Assembly (NCBI GenBank): GCA_040079935.1
Contig: JBEBJI010000007.1
Span: forward strand, 20,733-84,732
Direction: 5' to 3'
DNA length: 64,000 nt
Origin: Methylotenera_A sp040079935
GTDB lineage: Bacteria; Pseudomonadota; Gammaproteobacteria; Burkholderiales; Methylophilaceae
The translations under genes were made by a program, and so were the position numbers. Shown here piece by piece: positions 24,587 to 33,194 of this stretch (positions are counted from its first letter, which is position 1; the number at the start of each line of letters is the position of its first letter). Below the pieces are notes generated by a model. The model worked only from the letters and a program-made list of their open reading frames with translations. It did not search any database and was not told the DNA's origin.

Positions 24587-27157
24587 TTATCCAATGACCA
24601 CGTTGACCAATTTATTCGGTACAACAATGATTTTACGCACACTCGTGCCATCTACCAAGAATTTCGTTACAAAATCTTGCGCCAAAGTTAAAGTTTCAAT
24701 TACTTCTTTGCTGGCCTCGCGCGAAACAGTGAGGTTTCCGCGTAGCTTGCCGTTCACTTGTACCACATATTCAACGGTATCTTGCACCATGGCGGTCTTG
24801 TCAGAGGCAGGCCAGGAGGCGCATAGAATATGGCTTGCAGGACATAGGTTTTCCCATAGTGCTTGGCAAATATGCGGCACAATAGGTGAAAGTAGTAATG
24901 CCACGTTTTGCAACACTTCCTGGCGTACGCTTCTTGTCACCTCATCCGTCGCCTCGATTTTTGCTAACGCATTCATCAACTCCATCACGCTAGAAATTGC
25001 GGTATTAAAACTGTGGCGACGCCCATAATCATCCCCCACTTTTTCAATGGTGAGGTGTAATTGCAGGCGCAAATTTTTGAGCTCAGCCGTTAATTCGCCA
25101 CGCCCTGAATTAGACAAAGCATAAGCTTTAACTTTGCCCAAACTTACATGCTCGTAAGCCGCTTTCCACAAGCGTTTTAAGAATCGACTTGCACCTTCCA
25201 CGCCGCTATCCGCCCATTCTAGGCTTTGGTCTGGCGGCGCGGCAAACATCATGAAAAGCCTCGCTGTATCTGCGCCGTAGGTGTCGATGAGCGCTTGTGG
25301 GTCAACCGTGTTGCCTTTGGATTTGCTCATTTTCGAGCCATCTTTCAGCACCATGCCTTGCGTCAGCAAGTTAGTAAAAGGCTCATCGTTTTTAATTAAA
25401 CCCACATCGCGCATCAGCTTGTTAAAGAAGCGTGCATATAAAAGATGCAAAATCGCGTGTTCTATACCGCCTACATATTGGTCAACTGGCAACCAGTAAT
25501 AGGCGCGCTCATCGACCATTTTGGTGTCGCAATCAAAACTCGCATAACGCGCAAAATACCAAGATGATTCGAAGAATGTATCTAATGTATCCGTTTCGCG
25601 CGTCGCATTACCGTTGCAGGTTGGGCAAGTGGTTTCGTAAAAACTTGGGTCTTTTTTAATCGGCGAACCCACTCCGTCCATCGTGACATCCTCTGGAATC
25701 CTTACTGGAAGCGCCTCTGCAGGCACTGGTACTTCGCCACATTTGGTGCAATGAATAATTGGAATTGGGCAGCCCCAATAGCGTTGGCGGGAAACGCCCC
25801 AATCACGTAAACGGAATTGGGTACGTTTTTTACCTAAATTTTTGCTATTTAAAGCTGATGAAATGGCATCTGAAGATTGTTCAAAATTTAAACCATCAAA
25901 TTTGCCAGAGTTTATACACGTCCCATGCTCAGAAAAAATATCCAGCCAGTCAAACCAGTTTAAAATCCCAGATTGTTCACCATCATGTGCTATTGATGGA
26001 AACTCACGTTCGTTCAGATTTGAACCACTAGTGTGATAAGACGTTGTTACTTTTTGACTATTCCAACTTTTAGGTGCTATTACAGCTTTAATCGGTAAGT
26101 TATATTTTTTAGCAAACTCAAAATCGCGCTCATCATGCGCCGGCACCGCCATGACAGCTCCTTCGCCATAGCTTGCCAATACATAGTTTGCGACCCAAAC
26201 TGGCAATTGCTCGCCATTTAAAGGATGCGTGACAAAGAAACCTGTGGCCATGCCTTTTTTCTCAGCAGTGGCAACATCTGCCTCGGCCACGCTGCCGCGT
26301 TTGCATTCAGCAATAAATTCAGCTAATTTTGGGTTATCTTTTGCTGCTAAAGTTGCCAGTGCGTGTTCCGCCGCCACCGCCACGTAAGTCGCACCCATTA
26401 AGGTGTCTGGGCGGGTGGTATAAACTTTTAAATTACCATTTTGACCGACAATCGGAAATTCCACTTCGCAACCGTAGCTTTTGCCAATCCAGTTGCGTTG
26501 CATCGTTTTCACTTGCTCTGGCCAACCATCGAGTTTGTCTAGATCATTTAATAATTCTTCCGCATAGGCGGTGATTTTCATGAAGTATTGTGGAATATCA
26601 CGCTTTTCCACCAGTGCGCCACTGCGCCAGCCGCGGCCGTCAATGACTTGCTCATTGGCTAAAACCGTGCCGTCAACTGGATCCCAATTTACCGTCGCGG
26701 TTTTTTTATAAATTAAACCCTTTTTAAATAACTCTGTAAAAAGCCATTGCTCCCATTTGTAATATTCAGGTCTGCAGGTCGCAATTTCTCTGTTCCAATC
26801 TACGCCCAAACCCAGTTGTTTAAGCTGGGTTTTCATGTGTTCGATATTTTCATACGTCCACTTGGCAGGCGCAGTTTTATTGGCGATTGCGGCATTTTCG
26901 GCAGGCAAACCAAATGCATCCCAACCCATCGGCTGCATGACGTTAAAGCCTTTCATTTTGTGAAAACGGCTAAGCACATCGCCGATGGTGTAGTTACGCA
27001 CATGCCCCATATGTAGGCGACCAGAAGGATACGGGAACATCGACAGGCAGTAATATTTTGGTTTTTTGCTGTCTTCTTTTGCCGCGAAAGTCTGATTGGC
27101 TTCCCAATATTGTTGCGCTTGTTGTTCGATTTCTTTGAAAGGATATTGCTGCTGCAT
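24587..27157 (-). CDS. leuS: Leucyl-tRNA synthetase
   Basis: 856 aa class I synthetase. HIGH signature as HMGHVRNYTIGD, KMSKS as KMSKSKGN, a CP1 editing domain (~220-420) and a zinc-ribbon-like insertion (CTKC, CPTC). The editing domain contains an insertion (~380-430) rich in Ser/Asn that is a little longer than usual. Ends with the C-terminal KIIVVPNKLVNVV. Confidence 0.97.
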   Translation of the reverse strand: MQQQYPFKEIEQQAQQYWEANQTFAAKEDSKKPKYYCLSMFPYPSGRLHMGHVRNYTIGDVLSRFHKMKGFNVMQPMGWDAFGLPAENAAIANKTAPAKWTYENIEHMKTQLKQLGLGVDWNREIATCRPEYYKWEQWLFTELFKKGLIYKKTATVNWDPVDGTVLANEQVIDGRGWRSGALVEKRDIPQYFMKITAYAEELLNDLDKLDGWPEQVKTMQRNWIGKSYGCEVEFPIVGQNGNLKVYTTRPDTLMGATYVAVAAEHALATLAAKDNPKLAEFIAECKRGSVAEADVATAEKKGMATGFFVTHPLNGEQLPVWVANYVLASYGEGAVMAVPAHDERDFEFAKKYNLPIKAVIAPKSWNSQKVTTSYHTSGSNLNEREFPSIAHDGEQSGILNWFDWLDIFSEHGTCINSGKFDGLNFEQSSDAISSALNSKNLGKKRTQFRLRDWGVSRQRYWGCPIPIIHCTKCGEVPVPAEALPVRIPEDVTMDGVGSPIKKDPSFYETTCPTCNGNATRETDTLDTFFESSWYFARYASFDCDTKMVDERAYYWLPVDQYVGGIEHAILHLLYARFFNKLMRDVGLIKNDEPFTNLLTQGMVLKDGSKMSKSKGNTVDPQALIDTYGADTARLFMMFAAPPDQSLEWADSGVEGASRFLKRLWKAAYEHVSLGKVKAYALSNSGRGELTAELKNLRLQLHLTIEKVGDDYGRRHSFNTAISSVMELMNALAKIEATDEVTRSVRQEVLQNVALLLSPIVPHICQALWENLCPASHILCASWPASDKTAMVQDTVEYVVQVNGKLRGNLTVSREASKEVIETLTLAQDFVTKFLVDGTSVRKIIVVPNKLVNVVIG

Positions 27158-27372
27158 GGCTGTGCGGAGAGAAAATGTTAAAACAAGATTATACCTTTGG
27201 CGTGTGAATAATGCGATTTATCGCATACATTCTACGGAGAAGACCTTTACGGTCTGAAGGCGCTGAGTTTAACTTGGTAACAAACAGCAGAAAAGCTACA
27301 TGACGGAGTTGTAAGGAATTTACTGTATAAACGACTAAATTTATATAATTAATTGATGAATGGAAAAGAACA

Positions 27373-28320
27373 ATGAAACTGAATGTAACGCAAAAAATCT
27401 TGGCGGGTTATGTGGTGGGCTTTATTTTACTCATGGCATTTGCTGCCTTAACTTTTTTGAATGGTAAAAAAATTGAGGCAACTACAGTTGCGCTTTCACA
27501 AGAGAAAATTCCTGGCTTAATCGCGGCGGCCAGCCTAAAAAGCAACCTGCAGGCACAGAGCAATCAGCTGTACGAGCTCTATGCAACGAACGACCAAGCG
27601 GTATTTGCTAAGCAGCATGAAGCCACTATTGCAGTAATGCAACAAGAAGTTGCAAAATTGCAATCGCTGGCAGAATACAAACTATATGAAGCAGATTTGG
27701 TTAAAATGGGTGCTAAACAAGCGGAATTTAGCGATCAATTTGTGCAGATTATGCGTCAACCAGAGGTGGATTGGGATGCTGCGCGCGAGGCTTTATCTGC
27801 CTTTAGCAAAAGTACAAATGAAATGGGTGCAAGTTTGGATGGTTTAGTAAAAAAAGTTTCAGATCAAACGCTTGCAAGTGCAAATGCATCAAAAAACCTT
27901 ACCGAGCAGTTGATTAATTTGGCTTTGGTGTTGGCTGGTTTAATGTTTTTAGGTGTGCTTGCGGCGGCGCATTATAGCCATCGCCAAGTGGCTGTGCCGC
28001 TTAGAGAAATTAGCGATGTGCTGGGAGGAATTGCCGCGCGCAAAGATTTAACTTATCGAATTAAGCAACGCAGTAATGATGAGATAGGAGAAATTGCGTT
28101 AGCAACGAATAACTTGTTAGAAGAGTTTCAAAAATTGGCGCGCACGCTAGACGGCACGGCGCAAGAGGTGAACCGTACCAGCAAAAATTTAACCGAAATT
28201 GCTGAGGCTGCGAAAGTGAATATGACAGCAACTAGTGCCGAGGCTTTAAAAAATTCCACCACAAAGTTACAAAAACTGGCTGACAATATGCACAGCCAAA
28301 TCAGACTGCTAAATTTCTAG
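27373..28320 (+). CDS. Chemoreceptor-like HAMP protein lacking the signalling hairpin
   Basis: 315 aa. First membrane segment (~10-30), a four-helix-bundle-like periplasmic domain (~35-175), second membrane segment (~180-205) and a HAMP domain (~207-260, PLREISDVLGGIAARKDL). The protein then ends after a short helix whose tail (LQKLADNMHSQIRLLNF) resembles the very C-terminus of methyl-accepting proteins. The ~200-residue kinase-control hairpin with the E-x-x-x-R-R-L-A type tip is missing. It may be an internal in-frame deletion or a receptor variant that cannot couple to CheA/CheW. Start at ATG 27373 (upstream GGAAAAGAAC). Confidence 0.8.
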   Translation: MKLNVTQKILAGYVVGFILLMAFAALTFLNGKKIEATTVALSQEKIPGLIAAASLKSNLQAQSNQLYELYATNDQAVFAKQHEATIAVMQQEVAKLQSLAEYKLYEADLVKMGAKQAEFSDQFVQIMRQPEVDWDAAREALSAFSKSTNEMGASLDGLVKKVSDQTLASANASKNLTEQLINLALVLAGLMFLGVLAAAHYSHRQVAVPLREISDVLGGIAARKDLTYRIKQRSNDEIGEIALATNNLLEEFQKLARTLDGTAQEVNRTSKNLTEIAEAAKVNMTATSAEALKNSTTKLQKLADNMHSQIRLLNF

Positions 28321-28358
28321 CATTCTTGATCCTGTTTTTTGCTTAGTCACGATAAGCG

Positions 28359-29141
28359 CTAAATCGCTTCAACTAAGTCTCTATAAACGTGCCAACTTGC
28401 ATGTCCAACTATAGGCATGGTTACAATGAGACCTAGAAAACTCGTTGCAAAACCTATGCCGACAAGTATCACGATGCATAATGCCCAAAGTAGCATTTGT
28501 ACAGGGTTGCGGGCGACGGCGAGAAGACTGGCTATGGCCGCTGTAATCGCATCGGTTTTGCGGTCTGCCATTAGAGGTATGGCGATAACACTAGCAGCAA
28601 AAATGAAAGTGGCAAATAATCCACCGATAGTAAAATAAACGAGTGTAAAAATGGGTTGTTTGAATGTAATTACATTTAGCACGACGTCAGCAAAGGTAGG
28701 CAATGCCCCTTCAAAAAAGAGCGCGAAAATAACCATTGATGCGCGCGCCCAGATTAACAAGACAACCACTAGCACCCCAGCAAATATCCCAACATTTAGT
28801 AGATTTTGACGCCAAGCAGTGAGGCTAGGGGCAAGTTTAGGCGGTTCGCCGAGTTCCATGCGCCGACTCAAATCGTAGAGTCCCATCGCAAGGAATGGTC
28901 CGAGCAGGAGAAATCCCGTTGTTAACCCCGCCAATAGCCAATAAGCTTTAATAATTACCGCATGCATCAACATACCCGCACCAGCAAAAAAGACGCCGTA
29001 AAACAGACTGGCTAAACCGCCTCGACGGGTATCATTTATGCCAGCTTTGAGCCAGCCTATAATAGCGCTAGCCTTGATTTTACGAATCACTGGAAAGCTG
29101 TTAGCTGGGTTTTCAACGACTGAGTTATCGTTATCGCTCAT
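28359..29141 (-). CDS. DUF2189 integral-membrane protein
   Basis: 260 aa with ~six hydrophobic segments and the DUF2189 landmarks RGGLASLFYGVFFAGAGMLM, LLAGLTTGFLLLGPFLAMGL and the terminal TMPIVGHASWHVYRDLV. The family is widespread in proteobacteria and of unknown function. Starts 62 bp before the adk 3' end on the same strand. Confidence 0.88.
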   Translation of the reverse strand: MSDNDNSVVENPANSFPVIRKIKASAIIGWLKAGINDTRRGGLASLFYGVFFAGAGMLMHAVIIKAYWLLAGLTTGFLLLGPFLAMGLYDLSRRMELGEPPKLAPSLTAWRQNLLNVGIFAGVLVVVLLIWARASMVIFALFFEGALPTFADVVLNVITFKQPIFTLVYFTIGGLFATFIFAASVIAIPLMADRKTDAITAAIASLLAVARNPVQMLLWALCIVILVGIGFATSFLGLIVTMPIVGHASWHVYRDLVEAI

Positions 29142-29203
29142 ATTTCACCCTTGATCCCGTGAATCGCTTCTTAAAGTTCACATTGTAGAGAAGTTAAAAT
29201 AGA

Positions 29204-29857
29204 CTATGTAAGCGCAGCAAAAATGCTGTCGCGAATACTGTTCATTTCGCCTAAACCATTTACTTTCACATGTTTTGGCGCGCCAGCAAGACCGTTCTTA
29301 GACCAAGTTACGTAGTAATCCACCAATGGTTTAGTTTGCGAATGATAGACTTCCAAGCGCTTCATAACAGTCTCGGCTGCATCATCTGGGCGCTGCACTA
29401 AATCTTCGCCTGTCACATCATCTTTACCCGCAACTTTGGGTGGATTAAATTTCACATGATAAGTGCGACCACTGGCTGGATGGCTGCGGCGACCGCTCAT
29501 GCGCTCCACAATTGCGCTATCAGGCACATTAATTTCCACCACGTAATCAATACCAACACCAGCATTTTTCATGGCATCCGCCTGCGGAATAGTGCGCGGA
29601 AAGCCATCAAACAAAAAGCCGTTGGCGCAATCGGCTTCTTTAATGCGCTCCGAGACCAAGCCGATAATTACCGCATCTGGCACCAAACCGCCGCTATCCA
29701 TGTGGCCTTTTGCTTCAAGCCCAAGTGGTGTGCCAGCTTTAACCGCGGCGCGTAACATATCGCCTGTTGAAATTTGTGGAATGTTAAATTTTTCTTTAAT
29801 AAATGTGGCCTGCGTGCCTTTGCCAGCGCCAGGCGCGCCCAATAAAATGATTCGCAT
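29204..29857 (-). CDS. adk: Adenylate kinase
   Basis: 217 aa long-LID form. P-loop GAPGAGKGT, the AMP-binding ISTGDMLRAAVK, FDGFPRT, and a LID lacking zinc cysteines (GRTYHVKFNPP). It catalyses ATP + AMP to 2 ADP. Upstream lies the tRNA-Lys gene on the opposite strand; the intervening 274 bp hold the tRNA promoter. Confidence 0.97.
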   Translation of the reverse strand: MRIILLGAPGAGKGTQATFIKEKFNIPQISTGDMLRAAVKAGTPLGLEAKGHMDSGGLVPDAVIIGLVSERIKEADCANGFLFDGFPRTIPQADAMKNAGVGIDYVVEINVPDSAIVERMSGRRSHPASGRTYHVKFNPPKVAGKDDVTGEDLVQRPDDAAETVMKRLEVYHSQTKPLVDYYVTWSKNGLAGAPKHVKVNGLGEMNSIRDSIFAALT

Positions 29858-30015
29858 AAAAACTCCTTAAATTAGAGGCTAATTATAGCAGGGGAACAGT
29901 TTTTGCTCACTGGTGATTTAAACTTTAATGTGGATTAACTTTTAGCTTCATTTAACAAAGCATCGTTTTAGGATAATTTGAATTAGAAATAAGTCAGCAA
30001 ATGCGAAATCAGTCG

Positions 30016-30044
30016 TTGACCAAACGTCCAGTTTCTAGCATAAT
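30016..30044 (+). promoter_or_regulatory. Promoter of tRNA-Lys
   Basis: TTGACC (30016-30021), 17-bp spacer, CATAAT (30039-30044), followed by a GC-rich discriminator (TGCGCCC) as expected for a growth-rate-controlled stable-RNA promoter. It ends 86 bp before the tRNA. Confidence 0.65.
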
Positions 30045-30130
30045 TGCGCCCTTTCGTAGCTGATGCAGATTGCCTATGAAAAAGTATCAAACACCAGATT
30101 TACCCAAACAGTTAAGTAGTAAAACTTAAT

Positions 30131-30206
30131 GGGGCGTTAGCTCAGCTGGTAGAGCAGCGGACTTTTAATCCGTTTGTCGTGGGTTCGATCCCCGCACGCC
30201 CTACCA
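30131..30206 (+). tRNA. tRNA-Lys (anticodon UUU)
   Basis: 76 nt cloverleaf: acceptor GGGGCGT pairs with ACGCCCT (G1-U72 wobble), D loop with AGCTGGTAGAGC, anticodon stem CGGAC with loop holding TTT, T loop GTTCGATCC, and encoded CCA. The 3' end is a typical tyrosine-integrase target. An integrase remnant begins 93 bp downstream. Confidence 0.98.
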
Positions 30207-30211
30207 ATACC

Positions 30212-30249
30212 AGCGCGGCTTAACGGAAGTTAAGCCGCGCTATTTATTT
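30212..30249 (+). terminator. Terminator downstream of tRNA-Lys
   Basis: Perfect 13-bp inverted repeat AGCGCGGCTTAAC / GTTAAGCCGCGCT with a GGAA loop (30212-30241), followed by an AT-rich tail (ATTTATTT). It ends the tRNA transcript. Confidence 0.85.
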
Positions 30250-30298
30250 CCGCAAATACCTTACTTTTCCGCAAATAGACATTTTTAGCTAATTTAGA

Positions 30299-30380
30299 CT
30301 ATCTGGTTGGGCTTACCTTTTGCCCACGACTCTGCTTGACATAATGTTCAGTCATTTTCACTTGCCCAGTTCGTGTAATA
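30299..30380 (-). pseudogene. 3' remnant of a tyrosine integrase
   Basis: The minus strand encodes KMTEHYVKQSRGQKVSPTR and a stop, almost the same C-terminus as the intact integrase at 51362-52414 (MTEQYVRQRRGQKVSPTR). DNA similarity extends ~30 bp past the stop. Just upstream the frame is broken after an LLHELGK-like segment corresponding to LGHSS, and the rest is lost. It marks an old integration next to tRNA-Lys. The following 300 bp (30381-30679) contain only a perfect inverted repeat (30486-30510). Confidence 0.85.
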
Positions 30381-30485
30381 GCTGCATAACTCATTCTTCA
30401 ATGAATTTATTACATTTCATAATCTGGCGATTGCTATCAGAAAAGCTTAATTGTACGCCCAAATATTTTTCATAACTTATACCAT

Positions 30486-30510
30486 TTTTGCATAGTCTGG
30501 CTATGCAAAA
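30486..30510. repeat. Perfect inverted repeat
   Basis: TTTTGCATAG-tctgg-CTATGCAAAA, 10-bp arms around a 5-bp spacer, in a gene-free stretch. It could be an operator or a hairpin left over from a lost gene; no T-tract follows. Confidence 0.5.
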
Positions 30511-30679
30511 TAGAGCATCAATAAACTAATATTAAGGTCTTCGTAAATTTATGTGTATTTGAAGTTTGGAGAAGCTTTTAGTCATACTTTAAATATGTTG
30601 AATTGCTGTTTTTTTTGGTGTCCGATTTGCATGATTGCTTGTGGAATTTCAATTCCTTATTGCAGACGGTCATAGACCC

Positions 30680-30913
30680 TCACTTCCGACCCAAAGCAAG
30701 CGTTCGTAGCACGCTCTCGAAAGCAGAAGTAGCGACATTTGCTTCCAAAAAAATGAATGTCTCAACACCAAACTGAGAAAGAGACATGCAGTGCAATTGG
30801 CCTTGATCATTGCGTCGTAAGGCTAGCGTTACAGCGATGCAAGACAGAGTTTCTAATCGTCTAATCACATCATCAACAGAGTGGGTAGATTTAATCGCAT
30901 AGTGCCTGACGCG
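30680..30913 (-). pseudogene. Fragment resembling a DUF302 protein
   Basis: The open minus frame reads VRHYAIKSTHSVDDVIRRLE, close to the first strand-helix of DUF302 domains (typical YxVKSxHSxxETxxRL), and later MSLSQFGVETFIFLEANVAT, where DUF302 has the LLIFGNPxxGT strand. It has no good start and ends abruptly. Assignment is tentative; it is most likely a decayed gene in the graveyard between tRNA-Lys and the aldolase genes. Confidence 0.35.
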
Positions 30914-30975
30914 AGTGGGAAGCCACAGGAAACGATTGAGCGTGAGTGAGAAGACAACCTTGGAACTTCATTGTT

Positions 30976-31255
30976 TTAATTGCTACCAAATAGGCACTTG
31001 TGCCAGCTTTCAGCCTCGCAGTTAGTCATTCGCCGCACAAAAAGTTGCCTCCAACTATCTGGAAGAGGTAGTTTTAGACAGGCATTAACTCTTCAGGATT
31101 TACTACCCTGTCTCGGAGATACAAGCCAGCACGCAAAGTGCTATGAACTGGAGTCGCCATATCGTCGCAACCGAAGCGCAGATTAGCTTAAAGCAGGGTT
31201 GCCGACCTTGTGACACGGCGGGAAAAACACTTCCGATTCGCAACTGGTCGCCTAT
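30976..31255 (-). pseudogene. Frameshifted 3' half of a MOSC-domain (YiiM-like) gene
   Basis: Three reading frames in turn encode pieces of a YiiM-like MOSC protein. The first is GDQLRIGSVFPAVSQGRQPC; a frameshift leads to LRFGCDDMATPVHSTLRAG and LYLRDRVVNPEELMP; another leads to LKLPLPDSWRQLFVRRM. The same segments occur in the intact gene at 49082-49801 (GDRLRVGEVLFEISQGRRPC, LPLVESWRNLVEKRL). The 5' half is missing, replaced by a MocR fragment. Non-functional. Confidence 0.8.
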
Positions 31256-32045
31256 ACAGAGACCGTTGTCGGATAGTGATGATGCGGCGTCACGTACACG
31301 GTTTTCAATTGCCAAGACAATTTCTGCACCACATGCTCGAGAATGCCTTTACTGAAACCCTCAATATCGATCGGTATTTGCGAAATCTTCGCTCCCACGA
31401 ACTCGAACGCCCACCACGCAAAGGCGTATCCGGGCACCTCCACAGCGACTACGTCATCGCGTTTGAGCAACACCAAAGCATACAGGGCGAGCGCGCCATG
31501 CGCTCCATGGCTAAGTAGTATCTCATCGATGCATGTTGACAGCCCTCGTGCCAGATTGACGAAGCTGGGGGATTATGTCGCGAAGGCTCGGATCACCAGC
31601 TGCATCGCCCTAACCCACGGTCACTCGGCTGGAAAATCGGAGCGCTCTGGCGTACGCTCGAGACAGTTCCACCCACGGCGCGAGCCGAGAGTCTAGCAAG
31701 CCGTCGGTAATCGATACAATATTGGCATCTTGCCGGGAGCAATTCGCTTTGCCCAGAGAGTGCACCTCCACATCGGCGATCGCTGAGCGCGGTAGCGAGA
31801 CCGCTACACGAGCCCCAGAGGCGGGTCGCGTCTCGAGCCACCCTTGGACGACGATCTCGTCGACCACCGCGACGACAACCTTTCGATTCAATCCGAGTTG
31901 CTCTGCCAGAATTCGGTACCAGGCAGCATTGAGCCGAGTGTTAACCTTCCCAGCTGGATCTCGTGAATGAGTGAGTGTGTGAGTTGGGTCTGCTGCGACA
32001 CCGACGTGTCCCGCTCAAGTACGAGATCGAAGCGCCAGGGTCATC
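31256..32045 (-). pseudogene. Frameshifted MocR/GntR-aminotransferase regulator gene
   Basis: Pieces of a MocR regulator are spread over several frames. The N-terminus WRFDLVLERDTSV precedes IHEIQLGRLTLGSMLPGT, then after a frameshift the DNA-binding helices LAEQLGLNRKVVVAVVDE and VVQGWLETRPASG, then ITDGLLDSRLAPWVELSRAY. After a gap, VVAVEVPGYAFAWWAFEF and TVYVTPHHHYPTTVSV come from the aminotransferase-like part. The remainder is deleted and fused to the MOSC remnant. A different, intact MocR lies at 44572-46041. GC content is visibly higher than the flanking core genome. Confidence 0.8.
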
Positions 32046-32124
32046 TCATTGGATCCTCGGGCTTCCAGTCTTGGATCTATTCATGGGACGTCGCCGATGG
32101 CAAAGACGGAAGTTCGCTTGACAA

Positions 32125-33018
32125 TCACTTACTAGGAAGGACATCGAGCTCAACGAGAATCCGGCGCAGCTCCTCGACTCGCTCCGCCGGGATCGCTTGC
32201 AGGGGTGCCCGAAGCGGTCCCACCGTCATTCCCTGCAGCTCCAACGCAGCGCTGATTGCTCGCGGGAGACCATGCGCAACGATGAACTGTAGGAACGGGA
32301 GCTGTCGGTAAAAACTTCGGCGAGCGACGCCGAGATCACCGCGCTGAATGGCGTCGTAGAGTTCGATGTTAAGCTTTGGTATGACGTGCGGCGCTGCTGT
32401 GCACCAGCCACGTGCGCCAGCCACGAAGGCGGCCAACGCAAGTGGGTTGCTCCCATTGTAGAAGGCCACGTCCTCGCCGCAGAGCTGGACGAGGCGGTGC
32501 ATACGATTCACGTCACCCGTACTCTCCTTGACCATCGTAACGTTCGGGATCTTGAGCAACCTAGAGATGACTTCGGGGCTCAGGTCGATGCCGCCCGTTG
32601 CTGGGTTGTTGTAGACTACGATCGGAATGGAGATGGCCTTCGCAACCGTATCGTAGTGGTTGACGATTTCAGCGTCGCTTAGCTTCCAATAGCTCATGGG
32701 GATGATCATCACCGCGCTGGCACCAAGCTTCTCGGCATGCTGCGCATGGTGAACGGTGCGCTCAGTCGTCAGGCTCGAGACGCCAACGAGCGTTGGGATT
32801 CGCAGTGCTACTTGCTTGATGACCACTTCAGCGACCTGTTCTCGTTCCTCGTCGGACAGGTACGGCAGCACTCCAGTGCTCCCGAGAGGCGCGATGGCGT
32901 GAACGCCTGCGTTCACCATGCTGTCAACGATCTTCTTGAGAAGGCTCTCGTCCACGCGTCCCCCTGACGTGAAAGGAGTGATTGTGTAGGCTACAATTCC
33001 GCGAAGAAGTGCACTCAT
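32125..33018 (-). CDS. Dihydrodipicolinate synthase/NAL-family aldolase (DapA-like)
   Basis: 297 aa class I aldolase. The Schiff-base lysine is in VTMVKESTGD, the catalytic Tyr in IVVYNNPAT, and the carboxylate-binding loop GSTG in APLGSTGVLPYL. It is unlikely to be the lysine-pathway enzyme; members of this kind act on various 2-keto acids. It lies 176 bp downstream of a class II aldolase gene on the same strand. Base composition and codon use are GC-rich compared with the surrounding genes, indicating recent transfer. Substrate unknown. Confidence 0.85.
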   Translation of the reverse strand: MSALLRGIVAYTITPFTSGGRVDESLLKKIVDSMVNAGVHAIAPLGSTGVLPYLSDEEREQVAEVVIKQVALRIPTLVGVSSLTTERTVHHAQHAEKLGASAVMIIPMSYWKLSDAEIVNHYDTVAKAISIPIVVYNNPATGGIDLSPEVISRLLKIPNVTMVKESTGDVNRMHRLVQLCGEDVAFYNGSNPLALAAFVAGARGWCTAAPHVIPKLNIELYDAIQRGDLGVARRSFYRQLPFLQFIVAHGLPRAISAALELQGMTVGPLRAPLQAIPAERVEELRRILVELDVLPSK

Positions 33019-33194
33019 TGTTCACCTCCATGCGACGCGAGGCTCTCTTTGAGGTTTTCAGAACTGAATACGGAATTCATATGGTCTCCATCGTTAAGTG
33101 CGCATCATTGCGCAATCGTCTTTATAGCAAACTTTCGGCCCCACAAAATCCCCCAAATACGAAATATTGAGGGGTCCAGCGCTGCCGGCCTGGG

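Noticed and set aside
30276..30380. Functional integrase next to tRNA-Lys
   Set aside because: Only the last ~20 codons survive and the frame is broken upstream.
31593..31891. Short intact DNA-binding protein
   Set aside because: It is one frame of a frameshifted MocR gene, whose other pieces lie up- and downstream in other frames.
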